Notes: generated by a model not told the origin, from the letters alone. DNA of 64,000 nucleotides from Geosporobacter subterraneus DSM 17957 (GCF_900142145.1 NZ_FQZV01000016.1:16139-80138), one strand, 5' to 3'; shown: positions 38,077 to 47,347, numbered from the stretch's first letter. Translations and numbers: made by a program.

Positions 38077-38270
38077 CATAGGCGTCAACGTAATCCAATT
38101 ATTTCCAAATAAACCTTAGAAGCATGTCATTCTGAGCGTTAGCGAAGAATCTTATAGAACATAAGCAAGATTACTTTTGATTATCAGAATATATCATCTA
38201 GCTTAAAGATCCTTCGACTCCGTTTTACTCCGCTCAGGATGACAAATTATGGGTTAAGTTGACGCCTATG
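38077..38270. mobile_element. 194-bp MITE, copy 1, with 10-bp target duplication
   Basis: The element begins CATAGGCGTCAAC and ends with its exact inverse GTTGACGCCTATG. It is flanked on both sides by ATATGTTTGT (38067-38076 and 38271-38280), a target-site duplication. It is identical base for base to 62086-62279. The ends resemble those I recall for IS231 of the IS4 group (CATGCCCATCAACTTAAG), which also makes duplications of about this length. It has no coding capacity, so it moves only with a helper transposase. It sits between an older promoter region (TATAAT 38055-38060) and the M16 peptidase gene. Confidence 0.88.
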
Positions 38271-38286
38271 ATATGTTTGTTATACT
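38259..38286 (+). promoter_or_regulatory. Possible hybrid promoter: -35 in the MITE end, -10 in the host
   Basis: TTGACG (38259-38264) inside the MITE terminal repeat and TATACT (38281-38286) in host sequence are 16 bp apart and point at the M16 peptidase gene 31 bp away. Activity is inference. Confidence 0.4.
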
Positions 38287-38316
38287 ATGTTTGATATTAT
38301 GAGTAGGGGTAATAGG

Positions 38317-39558
38317 ATGATTAAAAAACAATTTGACACAAAGGAAATTTTTTTAGAAAACGGGATACAACTAGTTACGGTAAAAAGAGATTCAAAGCTG
38401 GCTTCCATTCAGGTAGGTCTTCGGATAGGTACTATTTTTGAAAAAGAGGATGAGAAGGGAATTTGTCATTTTATTGAGCATATGCTTTTTAAGGGAACGA
38501 AGAAAAGAAACAATAATCAAATTAACCAGGCCTTAGAAGAAAGAGGCGGCTCCTATAATGCTTACACCGATTACACATCTACTGTATTTGCTGTAACTGC
38601 TTTAGCAGAGGAGCTTGAGGAGTCTGCTGAAATATTGGCAGATATGATGATAAACGCTACCTTTCCGGAGGAAGAAGTTGAAAGGGAAAGAGGCGTTATT
38701 TTGGCGGAATATAAAACCAGTATGGACGATGTAGAGCAGTATAGCTTTCAGCAAGCCCACGAAACAGCATTTCAAAACAGCCCTTTACGGTATGATGTCA
38801 TAGGGACGGAAAAGAGCATCAAAGGATTTACAAAAATTCAGCTGGAAAGATTCTATTATAACCACTATATACCGAATCAATGTGTTATCAGCATTGTGTC
38901 TCCAATGGAGCACACGGCAGTTGAAGCAATGGTTAATCAATACTTTGGATGCTGGCAGCCGGGCATTCTGCAGTCAAGAAATGTAGCAATAGAAAAGCAT
39001 ATGTCTTTACAGAGGGTTACCTATAAAAAGCATATTGAACAAAATACACTTATATATCTTTATACTTTTCACGGCCTAAGCCGTATGGAAGAGTTAGCCC
39101 TAGAGATCTTAAACCATAAGCTTGGAGAGAGTCCCAACTCTATCTTATTCAGGGCATTGAGGGAGGAAAAGGGCATTGCCTATGATGTGTATTCGGAGAT
39201 GGATGCAACCGAATATATTAAGATATTAAGCATTTACACTGCGGTAGGGGAAGAAGATGTTTTTGAGGCACAATCAATTATAGAAGACTGCATTCATAAA
39301 ATTCAAAGCAGAGAAATCTGTTTCGATGAGAAAAATGTAAGGCTCATGAAAAAGGTTATTAAGACAGCTGTTGCTTCTATGTTGGAAGATTCTTCAGAAT
39401 TAGCAAGCTATATCGTTCATCAAAAGCTAGCGGGGAAAAAAATTGAGGAATTTGAGGATGATCTTAAAGCAATGGAAAAAATCCATGCAGAGGACATCTA
39501 TCGTGTAGCAGAGAAGGTACTAAGGGAGCCAATGGTGCATATATTGATGGGTCAGTAG
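38317..39558 (+). CDS. M16 family zinc metallopeptidase
   Basis: A 413-residue processing-peptidase-like protein. The inverted zinc motif H51-F-I-E-H55 (CHFIEHMLFKG) and the third ligand Glu in RERGVILAEYKTSMDD are intact, followed by the second, inactive M16 half. Single-domain-pair M16 proteins in Firmicutes cleave short peptides and usually dimerise. ATG 38317 follows GTAGGGG; an in-frame ATG at 38287 is less likely. A MITE has inserted directly upstream. Confidence 0.92.
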   Translation: MIKKQFDTKEIFLENGIQLVTVKRDSKLASIQVGLRIGTIFEKEDEKGICHFIEHMLFKGTKKRNNNQINQALEERGGSYNAYTDYTSTVFAVTALAEELEESAEILADMMINATFPEEEVERERGVILAEYKTSMDDVEQYSFQQAHETAFQNSPLRYDVIGTEKSIKGFTKIQLERFYYNHYIPNQCVISIVSPMEHTAVEAMVNQYFGCWQPGILQSRNVAIEKHMSLQRVTYKKHIEQNTLIYLYTFHGLSRMEELALEILNHKLGESPNSILFRALREEKGIAYDVYSEMDATEYIKILSIYTAVGEEDVFEAQSIIEDCIHKIQSREICFDEKNVRLMKKVIKTAVASMLEDSSELASYIVHQKLAGKKIEEFEDDLKAMEKIHAEDIYRVAEKVLREPMVHILMGQ

Positions 39559-39641
39559 GTAACATGCAGGAACAATCTTTACACGGCCTAGCAGACTCAT
39601 AAAGGGGCAAATAGGAATTTAAAATAAAGAGGTGGATAATA

Positions 39642-42600
39642 TTGTCTTTATCAATCAGTGATGTGATGATTCGAAATGCAGCCAGCAATTCGACTTCATT
39701 AATTCGGGGCATTGGTTATTACCTGGATAAGAGGGTGCAAAAATTTACCTTTGATGAAGATACCATGACTGCCCATGCTATTGTTATAGGGGAGAAGCCA
39801 TATAAGGTTGAGGTAGTATTCGATAAAAATGGCAACATGAGCTATTGGGATTGCAGTTGCCCTGCTTTCATGAACTATGATGGTGCTTGTAAACACATTG
39901 TAGCGTTAATGAAGATGATGCAAAAGGAGCTCCAATCCCAAAGAATATCCCTCAAACAACAGAAAAATAATACACATCAGATTTTCACATATTTTGAAGA
40001 ATTTCTAGAGGACCCTGGAAAAGCTGAGGTAAATCTTAGAGTAACTTTTGAATTGGAGCATGGTTATAAGGAAATGCTTTCTTCCATCGAATTGAAAATA
40101 GGCTCCTCCAGACTATATGTAGTAAGGAGTCTGAAAGATTTTTTAGAAGATCTTGATCAGGGAAATAGTATTGAGTTTGGTAAAAGCTTTATCTATGATC
40201 CGAGGAAGCATAAATTTTCTTCAGTTGACAGGCAGCTTATAGACCTCCTTTTAGAAATCTATGAAAATGATAAAACTGCAGGGAGTATTTCTTATCACAG
40301 CAATCGGCAGGATAGTCTTCTAAAGGGGAAAAAAGCTTATCTCTCTTCTCCTCTAGTGAAAAGAGTACTGGATATAATAAAAAACCGAAATTTTTCAATT
40401 AGAATATTGGGAAAGGAATACCCTGATATCTGCATTGCACAAAAAGACATCCCTTTTCATTTTGAATTGAAACCGAAGGATGAAAGTCTGCAGCTGCAGC
40501 TCAATCTTATTGACCAACTAATTCCCTTAAATAAACAGGGAGATTATTTCTTTTATGACGGGGTGCTATATAGTCCTACAGAGAAACAAAAAAAGTATTT
40601 CCTGCCCTTTTATCATATTTTGGTAAAAGAAAAGCAGAAGAATATCACCTTCTCCAGGGGAGAAAAGGAAAGATTTGTATCTGAAATCCTTCCCAAGATC
40701 CAGAATATAGGGAAAATCTCCATATCAGCAGAGGTTGCAAAGCACATTCATCGGGAAGAGTTAACGACTAAAATATTTTTAGATAAAATAGAGGATGGAA
40801 TTAGCATAAAAATCGAATTTCATTATGGTGAAGAGATCATCAATCCCTTTAGTGTAAAAGACTTATCCATACCCTCAAACAAGATCGTTGTAAGAAATAT
40901 GGCCGAAGAAAAAAAGGTTTTGAGTATATTGGAAAAGGCAGAATTTAAAGTTTCAATTGATAAAGCGATTTTAAAGGACGAAGAACGAATATTTGAGTTT
41001 CTGAAAAATAATCTAATAGAGCTTCAGGAGATAGCCGAGGTATATTATTCTGATCAGTTTAAAAATATAGCGATTAAAGAGGCCGCAAGGTTTTCAGTAT
41101 CTGTTCGGCTCAACGATCAGTCTTCCATGTTTGAGTTTTCCTTTGAGCATGATGAAATACCATTGGAAGAATTAACGGGGCTCCTAGAGGCATATAAAGA
41201 ACGAAAAAAATATTATCGCTTGAGAAGTGGAGCATTTCTCCCCATAGAATATACAGATATAGGTCATCTGAGCAATCTTATCGAATATCTAGATCTAACA
41301 GAAAAGGATTTTAGTAAAAAATTAATTGAATTACCCAAATATAGGGCGCTCTATTTAGATGATATATTGAGAGAAACACAGCTTTTTAATGTGGAGCGTA
41401 GCCAGAATTTCAAACAGTTAGTGCAAAATATTAAAGAACCAAAGGATATGGATTATTCTGTTCCAGGTCCTCTCAAAACCGTTTTGCGGGACTATCAGAA
41501 AATTGGTTTTAAGTGGTTAAAAACACTGGCACGCTATGGTATGGGAGGGATTTTGGCCGATGATATGGGTTTGGGAAAAACCCTGCAGGTATTGGCTTTT
41601 TTATACTCTGAAAGGGAAGCTGCGTCAAATCCGTCTCTCGTCGTAGCACCTACATCACTGATTTATAACTGGCAGGACGAAGCAGCTAAGTTTTTACCTG
41701 ATCTAAAAACCGTTGTTATATCTGGTATGCCTAAAGAAAGGTATGAACTGATGGAAGACATTCATGGTGCTGATTTGGTGATTACGTCTTATCCATTGCT
41801 TAGAAGAGATGTGGAGCTATATAAGGATACTACCTTCGCCTATTGCATTATAGATGAGGCGCAGCATATAAAAAATCCAAATTCTATTAACGCTCGGTCC
41901 GTAAAAGAGATCAAAGCAGGCGGATACTTTGCATTAACCGGAACCCCTGTTGAAAACTCACTAACAGAGTTATGGTCTATATTTGATTTTATCATGCCGG
42001 GGTATTTGTATAACCATAGTAAATTTATCAAAAAGATTGAAAGACCCATTGCAAAGGGAGATGATAAAACTGTATTGAGGCAGCTGACAAAACAAATCCG
42101 CCCCTTTGTGCTTCGGCGAATTAAAAAGGATGTACTCAAAGAATTGCCTGAAAAGATAGAAAGTAAAATGATGACGGAATTAACTGCAGAACAAAAGAAG
42201 GTTTATTTAGCATACCTTCACGAAGTACAGGGAGAAATAAGGGATGATCTTTTGACACAGGGCTTTGATAAGAGCCGCCTAAAGATTCTTGCTGCCCTGA
42301 CAAGGCTAAGACAAATTTGCTGTCATCCTTTACTTTTTATAGAAAATTATAAAGGAGAAAGCTGCAAGCTGCAGCTCCTAGAGGAAATTCTTGAGGATGC
42401 TTTAGCAGGCGGACATAGGATATTGCTGTTTTCTCAGTTTACCAGTATGCTGGAAATCATAAAGACCCTCCTGCGGGATAAAAATATAGATTTTTACTAT
42501 CTTGATGGGGCTGTAAAACCTGATGAAAGGAGAAATATGGTTCAAGCATTTCAGCAAGGAGCGAAGGATGTCTTCTTGATCTCTCTTAAGGCTGGCGGAA

Positions 42601-42875
42601 CAGGATTAAATCTGACGGGTGCTGATATGGTCATTCACTTCGATCCATGGTGGAATCCTGCGGTAGAAGAGCAGGCTGAAGACAGAGCTTACCGGATTGG
42701 ACAAAAAAATATTGTGCAGGTACTAAAGTTTATTACAAAAGGAACCATCGAAGAAAAAATATTTGAGCTGCAACAACGGAAAAAAGGTTTGATCGATGCA
42801 GTGATACAACCAGGTGAAACCATGTTGTCTGCATTAAGCGAAAAGGAAATTAGAAGCTTATTTGATATTGAATAA
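39642..42875 (+). CDS. SWIM zinc finger plus SNF2-family DNA helicase
   Basis: A 1077-residue protein starting at TTG with AGAGGTGG upstream. Residues about 50-95 are a SWIM zinc finger (DCSCPAFMNYDGACKH, CxCxnCxH). A long middle region of about 450 residues is typical of bacterial SNF2 proteins. About 615-1070 is the SNF2 ATPase: GGILADDMGLGKTLQ (Walker A), IIDEAQHIKN (DEAQ), TGTPVENSLTELWSIFDF, and the second RecA half with LLFSQFTSMLEI and DRAYRIGQ. It translocates on double-stranded DNA; the bacterial role is poorly known, perhaps transcription recycling or repair. It stands alone with its own terminator. Confidence 0.93.
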   Translation: MSLSISDVMIRNAASNSTSLIRGIGYYLDKRVQKFTFDEDTMTAHAIVIGEKPYKVEVVFDKNGNMSYWDCSCPAFMNYDGACKHIVALMKMMQKELQSQRISLKQQKNNTHQIFTYFEEFLEDPGKAEVNLRVTFELEHGYKEMLSSIELKIGSSRLYVVRSLKDFLEDLDQGNSIEFGKSFIYDPRKHKFSSVDRQLIDLLLEIYENDKTAGSISYHSNRQDSLLKGKKAYLSSPLVKRVLDIIKNRNFSIRILGKEYPDICIAQKDIPFHFELKPKDESLQLQLNLIDQLIPLNKQGDYFFYDGVLYSPTEKQKKYFLPFYHILVKEKQKNITFSRGEKERFVSEILPKIQNIGKISISAEVAKHIHREELTTKIFLDKIEDGISIKIEFHYGEEIINPFSVKDLSIPSNKIVVRNMAEEKKVLSILEKAEFKVSIDKAILKDEERIFEFLKNNLIELQEIAEVYYSDQFKNIAIKEAARFSVSVRLNDQSSMFEFSFEHDEIPLEELTGLLEAYKERKKYYRLRSGAFLPIEYTDIGHLSNLIEYLDLTEKDFSKKLIELPKYRALYLDDILRETQLFNVERSQNFKQLVQNIKEPKDMDYSVPGPLKTVLRDYQKIGFKWLKTLARYGMGGILADDMGLGKTLQVLAFLYSEREAASNPSLVVAPTSLIYNWQDEAAKFLPDLKTVVISGMPKERYELMEDIHGADLVITSYPLLRRDVELYKDTTFAYCIIDEAQHIKNPNSINARSVKEIKAGGYFALTGTPVENSLTELWSIFDFIMPGYLYNHSKFIKKIERPIAKGDDKTVLRQLTKQIRPFVLRRIKKDVLKELPEKIESKMMTELTAEQKKVYLAYLHEVQGEIRDDLLTQGFDKSRLKILAALTRLRQICCHPLLFIENYKGESCKLQLLEEILEDALAGGHRILLFSQFTSMLEIIKTLLRDKNIDFYYLDGAVKPDERRNMVQAFQQGAKDVFLISLKAGGTGLNLTGADMVIHFDPWWNPAVEEQAEDRAYRIGQKNIVQVLKFITKGTIEEKIFELQQRKKGLIDAVIQPGETMLSALSEKEIRSLFDIE

Positions 42876-42888
42876 ACCAAATCAGAAG

Positions 42889-42915
42889 CTGCATCTTTAG
42901 CTAGGTGCAGTTTTT
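42889..42915 (+). terminator. Terminator of the SNF2 gene
   Basis: CTGCATCT pairs with AGGTGCAG (one G-U) around TTAGCT, followed by TTTTT. Confidence 0.8.
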
Positions 42916-43101
42916 ATATTTTATTCCGAGTAACCTTTATCGAATATGAACATATTTAACTAGAATCCATCATATATTATTATGTCAGACAAGCATTATA
43001 GACTTGCACCCTGTAAAATATTGGTTTCATCAGGGCGGCATTGGTATAGACTCTGAAAAAGTGGCAATAATCAGAGATATAAGCTTGAAAGGAATGTATA
43101 T

Positions 43102-43914
43102 ATGATTGAAGGATTTAGAGCGTATCTGAAAGAAAGTAAACATAGCCCATGGATATATTCTATAGTAGCCATTATAGGAGCACTCCCCTTTCTAGGCATG
43201 ATCTTTAAGGATTGGGTCCCGACGCTAGAGAATGGCAGGCATATAGGAGAAGCCCTTTTGTTTACAGGGTATATTTTGTTGGTGATTTTTTCTAGTTGCT
43301 TGATAATGATAATGACATTGCTGAAAAGAAAATTAGTAGAGCTGGAACATGATAAAGAGCAGCTGATAAAGCAAGCAGAAGAATACAGAAGTATGCTGGA
43401 AGATCACCGGACTTTTGGAACAATAGATGGAATGACCGGAATCTATAACCGGAGCTTTGGACTATCCTTTTTGGATCAGCAAATAAAGATCGCAAAACGT
43501 GATGGAACAGATTTGACCATAAGTTATTTAGATATTAATAATTTAAAAGTTGTTAATGATTCCTATGGACATAGTGCAGGGGATCAGTTGATTATTTCTG
43601 CCTGCAGCATTTTAAAGGAAAACCTAAGGGAATCCGATGTTTTGTGCAGGATGGGTGGAGATGAATTTTTAATGATCCTGCCTAATTGCTCTTTAGGGCA
43701 GGCAGACCTGGTAATCAATAGGGTAAAAAGTCAAATTGAAAGCTTTAATCGAAAATCCCTATGGTCCTATAAACTATCAATAAGTATTGGCGTAGCAACT
43801 TTTTGCCGCGACACAGATATGAATATAGAAGAACTGATTCATGAGGCAGATACAAACATGTATTATCATAAAAGAAGAGATAAAGGGAAGAGAGCAGTAG
43901 CGATGGATGAATAA
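43102..43914 (+). CDS. Membrane diguanylate cyclase (GGDEF)
   Basis: A 270-residue protein. Two membrane helices (about 15-37 and 54-76) and a short coiled coil (ELEHDKEQLIKQAEEYRSML) lead to a complete GGDEF domain from about residue 110: DGMTGIYNR, DINNLKVVNDSYGH, and MGGDEFLMILP. The inhibitory RxxD site is present five residues before GGDEF (RESD-VLCRM). It should make c-di-GMP and be limited by its product. No c-di-GMP riboswitch was found in the window. It is a single gene with its own terminator. Confidence 0.93.
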   Translation: MIEGFRAYLKESKHSPWIYSIVAIIGALPFLGMIFKDWVPTLENGRHIGEALLFTGYILLVIFSSCLIMIMTLLKRKLVELEHDKEQLIKQAEEYRSMLEDHRTFGTIDGMTGIYNRSFGLSFLDQQIKIAKRDGTDLTISYLDINNLKVVNDSYGHSAGDQLIISACSILKENLRESDVLCRMGGDEFLMILPNCSLGQADLVINRVKSQIESFNRKSLWSYKLSISIGVATFCRDTDMNIEELIHEADTNMYYHKRRDKGKRAVAMDE

Positions 43915-43925
43915 ATGGGTAGGAG

Positions 43926-43961
43926 ATCGTATCTGAATAGGATACGATTTTTACTTTTTAG
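43926..43961 (+). terminator. Terminator of the GGDEF gene
   Basis: ATCGTATC pairs with GATACGAT around TGAATAG, followed by TTTTACTTTTT. Confidence 0.85.
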
Positions 43962-44083
43962 ATTGAATAAAATTATAGTCTGCGGGTGAGCGGAATTTGG
44001 ACAAGCTAATATTTGAAGCATTAAAACGATTGGGACTATTGTATAGAAGATTTGAAAAAGGTAAAATATTAAGGAGGAAGAAT

Positions 44084-44517
44084 ATGAAGATCGCTATTTT
44101 AGGTGCAGGTGCCATAGGCAGTTTACTTGGTGGGCTGCTGGCTGAGGATGGAAATGAGGTATGGCTTATTGATATTTGGAAAGAACACCTCGAAAGGATA
44201 ACGAGAGAAGGATTACGCATAGAGAGCAGCTGGAGGAAAAGAGTTATAAAAGGAATTCAAACCGCAGAGTCGGCTGGAGAAGTGGGCAAAGTCGATTTAG
44301 TCATATTGCTGGTAAAGTCCTATGCTACTGAGCAGGCATTGATAAAGAATCTTGACTTATTAAAAAAAACACCAGCGTTCTTACGCTGCAAAAGGGTCTT
44401 GGAAATATAGAAAAAATCAAAAAGATTATCGATAAAAAGAAAATTATTGCAGGTGTTACAGCCCATGGTTCAACGGTAGCTGCGCCGGAATCATACATCA
44501 TGGAGGAAAACAACTAG
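44084..44517 (+). pseudogene. panE: Frameshifted 2-dehydropantoate 2-reductase family gene
   Basis: AAGGAGG precedes ATG 44084, which opens MKIAILGAGAIGSLLGGLLA, the NADP-binding start of ketopantoate reductases. VDLVILLVKSYATEQAL follows. A one-base shift near 44375 moves the rest to another frame (VLTLQKGLGNIEKIKKII, then GVTAHGSTVAAPESYI) that ends at TAG 44515. The C-terminal catalytic helical domain is absent. It was a PanE/ApbA-type reductase and is now non-functional. Confidence 0.8.
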
Positions 44518-44598
44518 GAATCAGCACACCCGTGAATAAGATACTTAAAACCTGATTATTGCGATTCAGAATAATTATAGAAATTAGAGGTGGGAATG

Positions 44599-45561
44599 AT
44601 GCAAGAGATAAGATTAACAGATATAGAGGGAATAAAGATTGGACATGAACAGGATTTATACGCTGCCACCGGATGTACCGTAATATTATGTGAAGAAGGT
44701 GCCACTGCAGGAGTCGATGTAAGGGGCGGCGCGCCGGGAACCAGAGAAACAGATCTGTTGGATCCCGTGAATCTCGTTGAAAAAGTACATGCAGTGCTAT
44801 TAAGCGGGGGCAGCGCCTTCGGTTTAGATGCTGCAGCGGGAGTTATGCAGTATCTTGAGGAAAGGAAAATCGGTTTTGACGTGGGTGTGACTACTGTACC
44901 GATTGTAACCGCTGCTGTACTTTTTGATTTAATGATGGGAGACCACCGCATACGACCGGATAAGGCTATGGGATATAAAGCCTGCCAAAATGCGTTTCAG
45001 CAAGATTATCGTGAAGGAACGGTAGGAGCCGGCACAGGTGCTGCCATTGGTAAATATTTAGGTATGTCCCATGCAATGAAGGGCGGCATAGGTGTTTTTT
45101 GCATACAGGTGGGAGCACTGCAGATCGGAGCTGTAGTAGCAGTGAACTGCATGGGAGACGTAATAGACCCCAAAAATGGAGAAATTATTGCCGGGATATT
45201 AAAGGAGGATAAGTCCGGATTAGGCAATACAGAAGAAATAATGCTGAGGAATTACAAAGAGAAAAAAAACTTATTTCACGGCAATACTACCATTGGTGCA
45301 GTAATAACCAATGCTAAGCTTACGAAATCCCAGGCCAATAAAATTGCATCTGTGGCACATAACGGTTACGCCAGAGCGATACGGCCGGCACACACGATGG
45401 TAGATGGAGATACTATATTTGTAATGGCTACGGGAAAAGAAGAGGCAGATATAAATGTGGTAGGACTGTTGGCTGCTAAGGTAGTGGAAGAGGCGGTTCT
45501 GCGAGGGGTGCGAAAAGCGGAATCTTTACATAACATCCCGTCTCTATCAAGTATTGGCTGA
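44599..45561 (+). CDS. P1 family (DmpA-like, S58) aminopeptidase
   Basis: A 320-residue protein of the self-cleaving N-terminal nucleophile type. EIRLTDIEGIKIGHEQD and TAGVDVRGGAPGTRETD are at the N-terminus, LSGGSAFGLDAAAGVMQYLE in the middle. The cleavage/nucleophile region is GNTTIGAVITNAKLTKSQAN, and ASVAHNGYARAIRPAHTMVDGDTIF closes the domain (quoted in parts). Relatives are L-aminopeptidase/D-esterases or peptidases of beta-peptides. Start: AGAGGTGG lies before ATG 44599 (another ATG at 44596 and a GTG at 44590 are in frame). Confidence 0.9.
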   Translation: MQEIRLTDIEGIKIGHEQDLYAATGCTVILCEEGATAGVDVRGGAPGTRETDLLDPVNLVEKVHAVLLSGGSAFGLDAAAGVMQYLEERKIGFDVGVTTVPIVTAAVLFDLMMGDHRIRPDKAMGYKACQNAFQQDYREGTVGAGTGAAIGKYLGMSHAMKGGIGVFCIQVGALQIGAVVAVNCMGDVIDPKNGEIIAGILKEDKSGLGNTEEIMLRNYKEKKNLFHGNTTIGAVITNAKLTKSQANKIASVAHNGYARAIRPAHTMVDGDTIFVMATGKEEADINVVGLLAAKVVEEAVLRGVRKAESLHNIPSLSSIG

Positions 45562-45692
45562 AATTGACCTCTAAAAAAACAAATCAAATTATGAGAAATC
45601 ATCCGGATTCCCTTTGTTTACTTCAATTTTATTTTATGATAGAATGACTATGGTTTAAAATTCAGGGTTTAAGCGATGTAAGGAGTGAAAAA

Positions 45693-46412
45693 ATGGGTAG
45701 ACATGGTACAATTGCCAATAGAAAAGAAAAACAGGATGCAAAGAAAGCCAAGATTTTTACTAAATATGCCAAGGCAATTACAGTTGCAGCAAGTCAAGGT
45801 GGATCGGACGTTGAATACAATCCTACCTTAAAGAATATTATTGATAAAGCAAAATCATTGAATATGCCCAATGATAATATAGAAAGGGCTGTAAAAAAAG
45901 GTGAGGCCAATACTGAAGGAGATAATTTTGAAACGATTGTCTATGAAGGCTATGGTCCTAATGGGGTAGCGGTGATCGTTGAAACCCTTACCGATAACCG
46001 AAACAGAACTGGTGCAAATATGCGCTATTACTTTGATAAAAACAAGGGAAACCTTGGAACAACCGGCTGTGTAGGCTATATGTTTGACAAAAAGGGCCAA
46101 ATCATTATCGAAGCTGCTGCTAATATCAGCGAGGATGAATTAATGGAAGCTGCCCTGGAGGCTGGAGCAGAGGACTTTATTCCCGATGAAGAGGGCTATG
46201 AGATTGTTACTGCTCCCGAGGATTTTTCAGCGGTTAGAGACGCTCTAAAAGAAAAGGGTTACCAGTTTGTTTCTGCAGAAGTGACCATGATACCGCAAAC
46301 TATGACTAAACTGACTACCGATGAAGAATTAAAAATGATGAACCGATTGATTGATATGCTGGAAGAAGACGATGATGTGCAGGAAGTATGGCACAACTGG
46401 GAAATGGAGTAG
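45693..46412 (+). CDS. yebC: YebC/PmpR family protein
   Basis: A 239-residue member of the YebC/TACO1 family, acting as a DNA-binding regulator or, for some members, a translation factor that relieves ribosome stalling. The start [19 protein letters not shown], the block [31 protein letters not shown] and the C-terminal [14 protein letters not shown] are all standard. Length is normal. It is a single gene preceded by AAGGAG. Confidence 0.95.
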   Translation: MGRHGTIANRKEKQDAKKAKIFTKYAKAITVAASQGGSDVEYNPTLKNIIDKAKSLNMPNDNIERAVKKGEANTEGDNFETIVYEGYGPNGVAVIVETLTDNRNRTGANMRYYFDKNKGNLGTTGCVGYMFDKKGQIIIEAAANISEDELMEAALEAGAEDFIPDEEGYEIVTAPEDFSAVRDALKEKGYQFVSAEVTMIPQTMTKLTTDEELKMMNRLIDMLEEDDDVQEVWHNWEME

Positions 46413-46438
46413 GTTATATTTTTTAAACTAAAAATAAA

Positions 46439-46645
46439 TCAGTCATCGAAAGAATCCTTTATGATTTTTTCAATGACTGATTTATTATTTTGTCTTTTAT
46501 AGGCCTTTTTATTTTGATGTACTCCGGTGCCTGTTCTTACAGCAGCCACGTGGGTGCCCAACTTATCACTTGAGTTTTTCAGCAAGTCTACAGCTTTAAC
46601 AGTACCTAAAACAATCTTACCAGACTTTTTATTTTTCTTTTTCAC
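46439..46645 (-). CDS. Small basic protein of unknown function, 68 residues
   Basis: GTG 46645 is preceded by AGGAGG at 10 nt and starts MKKKNKKSGKIVLGTVKAVD. The chain is very basic (Lys-rich), with SSDKLGTHVAAVRTGTGVHQ in the middle and an acidic end. It has no membrane segment. I do not recognise the family. It is divergent from the 52-residue gene at 46723. A longer frame to 46735 exists but would cover the other gene's start. Confidence 0.6.
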   Translation of the reverse strand: MKKKNKKSGKIVLGTVKAVDLLKNSSDKLGTHVAAVRTGTGVHQNKKAYKRQNNKSVIEKIIKDSFDD

Positions 46646-46722
46646 AGCTTTATTACCTCCTATCATTTTTGTTATACTTAAATATATGTTTACCAATCCA
46701 AATAACAAGGGGCGTATGATAA

Positions 46723-46881
46723 ATGCTAGGATCATTGTTTAGAAAAAAGAAGATCAATCCTGTGCCAGTGGAAGAGAAGAAAAAAGAAATTGCAGACATT
46801 CAGAAAAAAAAAGACCACAGGCTTTCTGAGTTATCGGAAGCGGAAATTGCTAAGGCCATAAGAGCAGCACTAAACAAATAA
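46723..46881 (+). CDS. Small charged protein of unknown function, 52 residues
   Basis: ATG 46723 follows AAGGGG at 9 nt. The protein starts MLGSLFRKKKINPVPVEE and is Lys/Glu-rich, ending LSEAEIAKAIRAALNK, a likely amphipathic helix. It is oriented away from the 68-residue gene; TATACT at 46673-46678 may be its -10 box. The family is unknown to me. The frame is short, but codon use and the ribosome site support it. Confidence 0.5.
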   Translation: MLGSLFRKKKINPVPVEEKKKEIADIQKKKDHRLSELSEAEIAKAIRAALNK

Positions 46882-46887
46882 GGAAGA

Positions 46888-46919
46888 CAAAAAAAGGATT
46901 GCCTACAGGGCAACCCTTT
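46888..46919 (-). terminator. Terminator of the tRNA-Val transcript
   Basis: On the minus strand AAAGGGTTGCCC pairs with GGCAATCCTTT around TGTA and is followed by TTTTTTG. Confidence 0.75.
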
Positions 46920-46921
46920 AT

Positions 46922-46997
46922 TGGTGGGGGATATAGGGCTCGAACCTACAACTTCCACCACGTCAAGATGGCACTCTGCCAGTTGAGTTAATCCCCC
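46922..46997 (-). tRNA. tRNA-Val (GAC), CCA encoded
   Basis: The 76-nt cloverleaf on the minus strand has acceptor GGGGGAT/ATCCCCC, D arm ACTC...GAGT, anticodon stem CCATC/GGTGG with loop TTGACGT (anticodon GAC), T arm GTAGG TTCGAGC CCTAT, discriminator A and encoded CCA. It reads GUC and GUU valine codons. It stands alone, with a terminator right behind. Confidence 0.95.
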
Positions 46998-47089
46998 TCA
47001 TCCTATAAAGTGATAAACAATTCTTTTATATTTTAACATAGAATTTAAAAATTATCCATACTATTTATGGCAGATTTATAAGAAAGAAC

Positions 47090-47268
47090 AGTATAGTTGG
47101 AAATATAATAGCTTTCAGCTGCTCAACCAGGGTTTGGCGGCATTTTTTGTAGAAGAGAAGTTTGGAAAAATTATAGGATTCTAAAGAATTCTAAATATAT
47201 GGATAAAAAATATAGGCTTTGTTAAAGTTTAGTGTGGATATTACATATTTTAGACATAGATTGTGATA
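47090..47268. other. Non-coding stretch before the GC-rich repeat; possible ORF stump
   Basis: From about 47041 to 47183 one plus-strand frame stays open for some 45 codons and ends NSFQLLNQGLAAFFVEEKFG then IIGF and a stop. There is no start or ribosome site. It could be the tail of a lost gene, but I cannot assign it. The rest is AT-rich with nothing recognisable. Confidence 0.25.
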
Positions 47269-47347
47269 AGGGTAGGGGTGGACGACTCTGCCCACCCGCA
47301 GATAGCTTATTAAAACAAGCGGGCGGCCACGGGGGTCCGCACCCCAC
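47269..47347. repeat. GC-rich imperfect palindrome, REP-like
   Basis: GTAGGGGTGGAC with CCCACCCGC on the left faces GCGGGCGGCCAC with GTCCGCACCCCAC on the right, giving a long imperfect hairpin. Its GC content is far above the surrounding AT-rich DNA. It resembles scattered GGGCGGCC/GTCCGC palindromes that I recall from other Firmicutes. Only one copy is in this window. Confidence 0.45.

Noticed and set aside
43997..44083. Upstream in-frame start for the ketopantoate reductase ruin
   Set aside because: AAGGAGG directly before ATG 44084 and the family start MKIAILGAG favour the later start.
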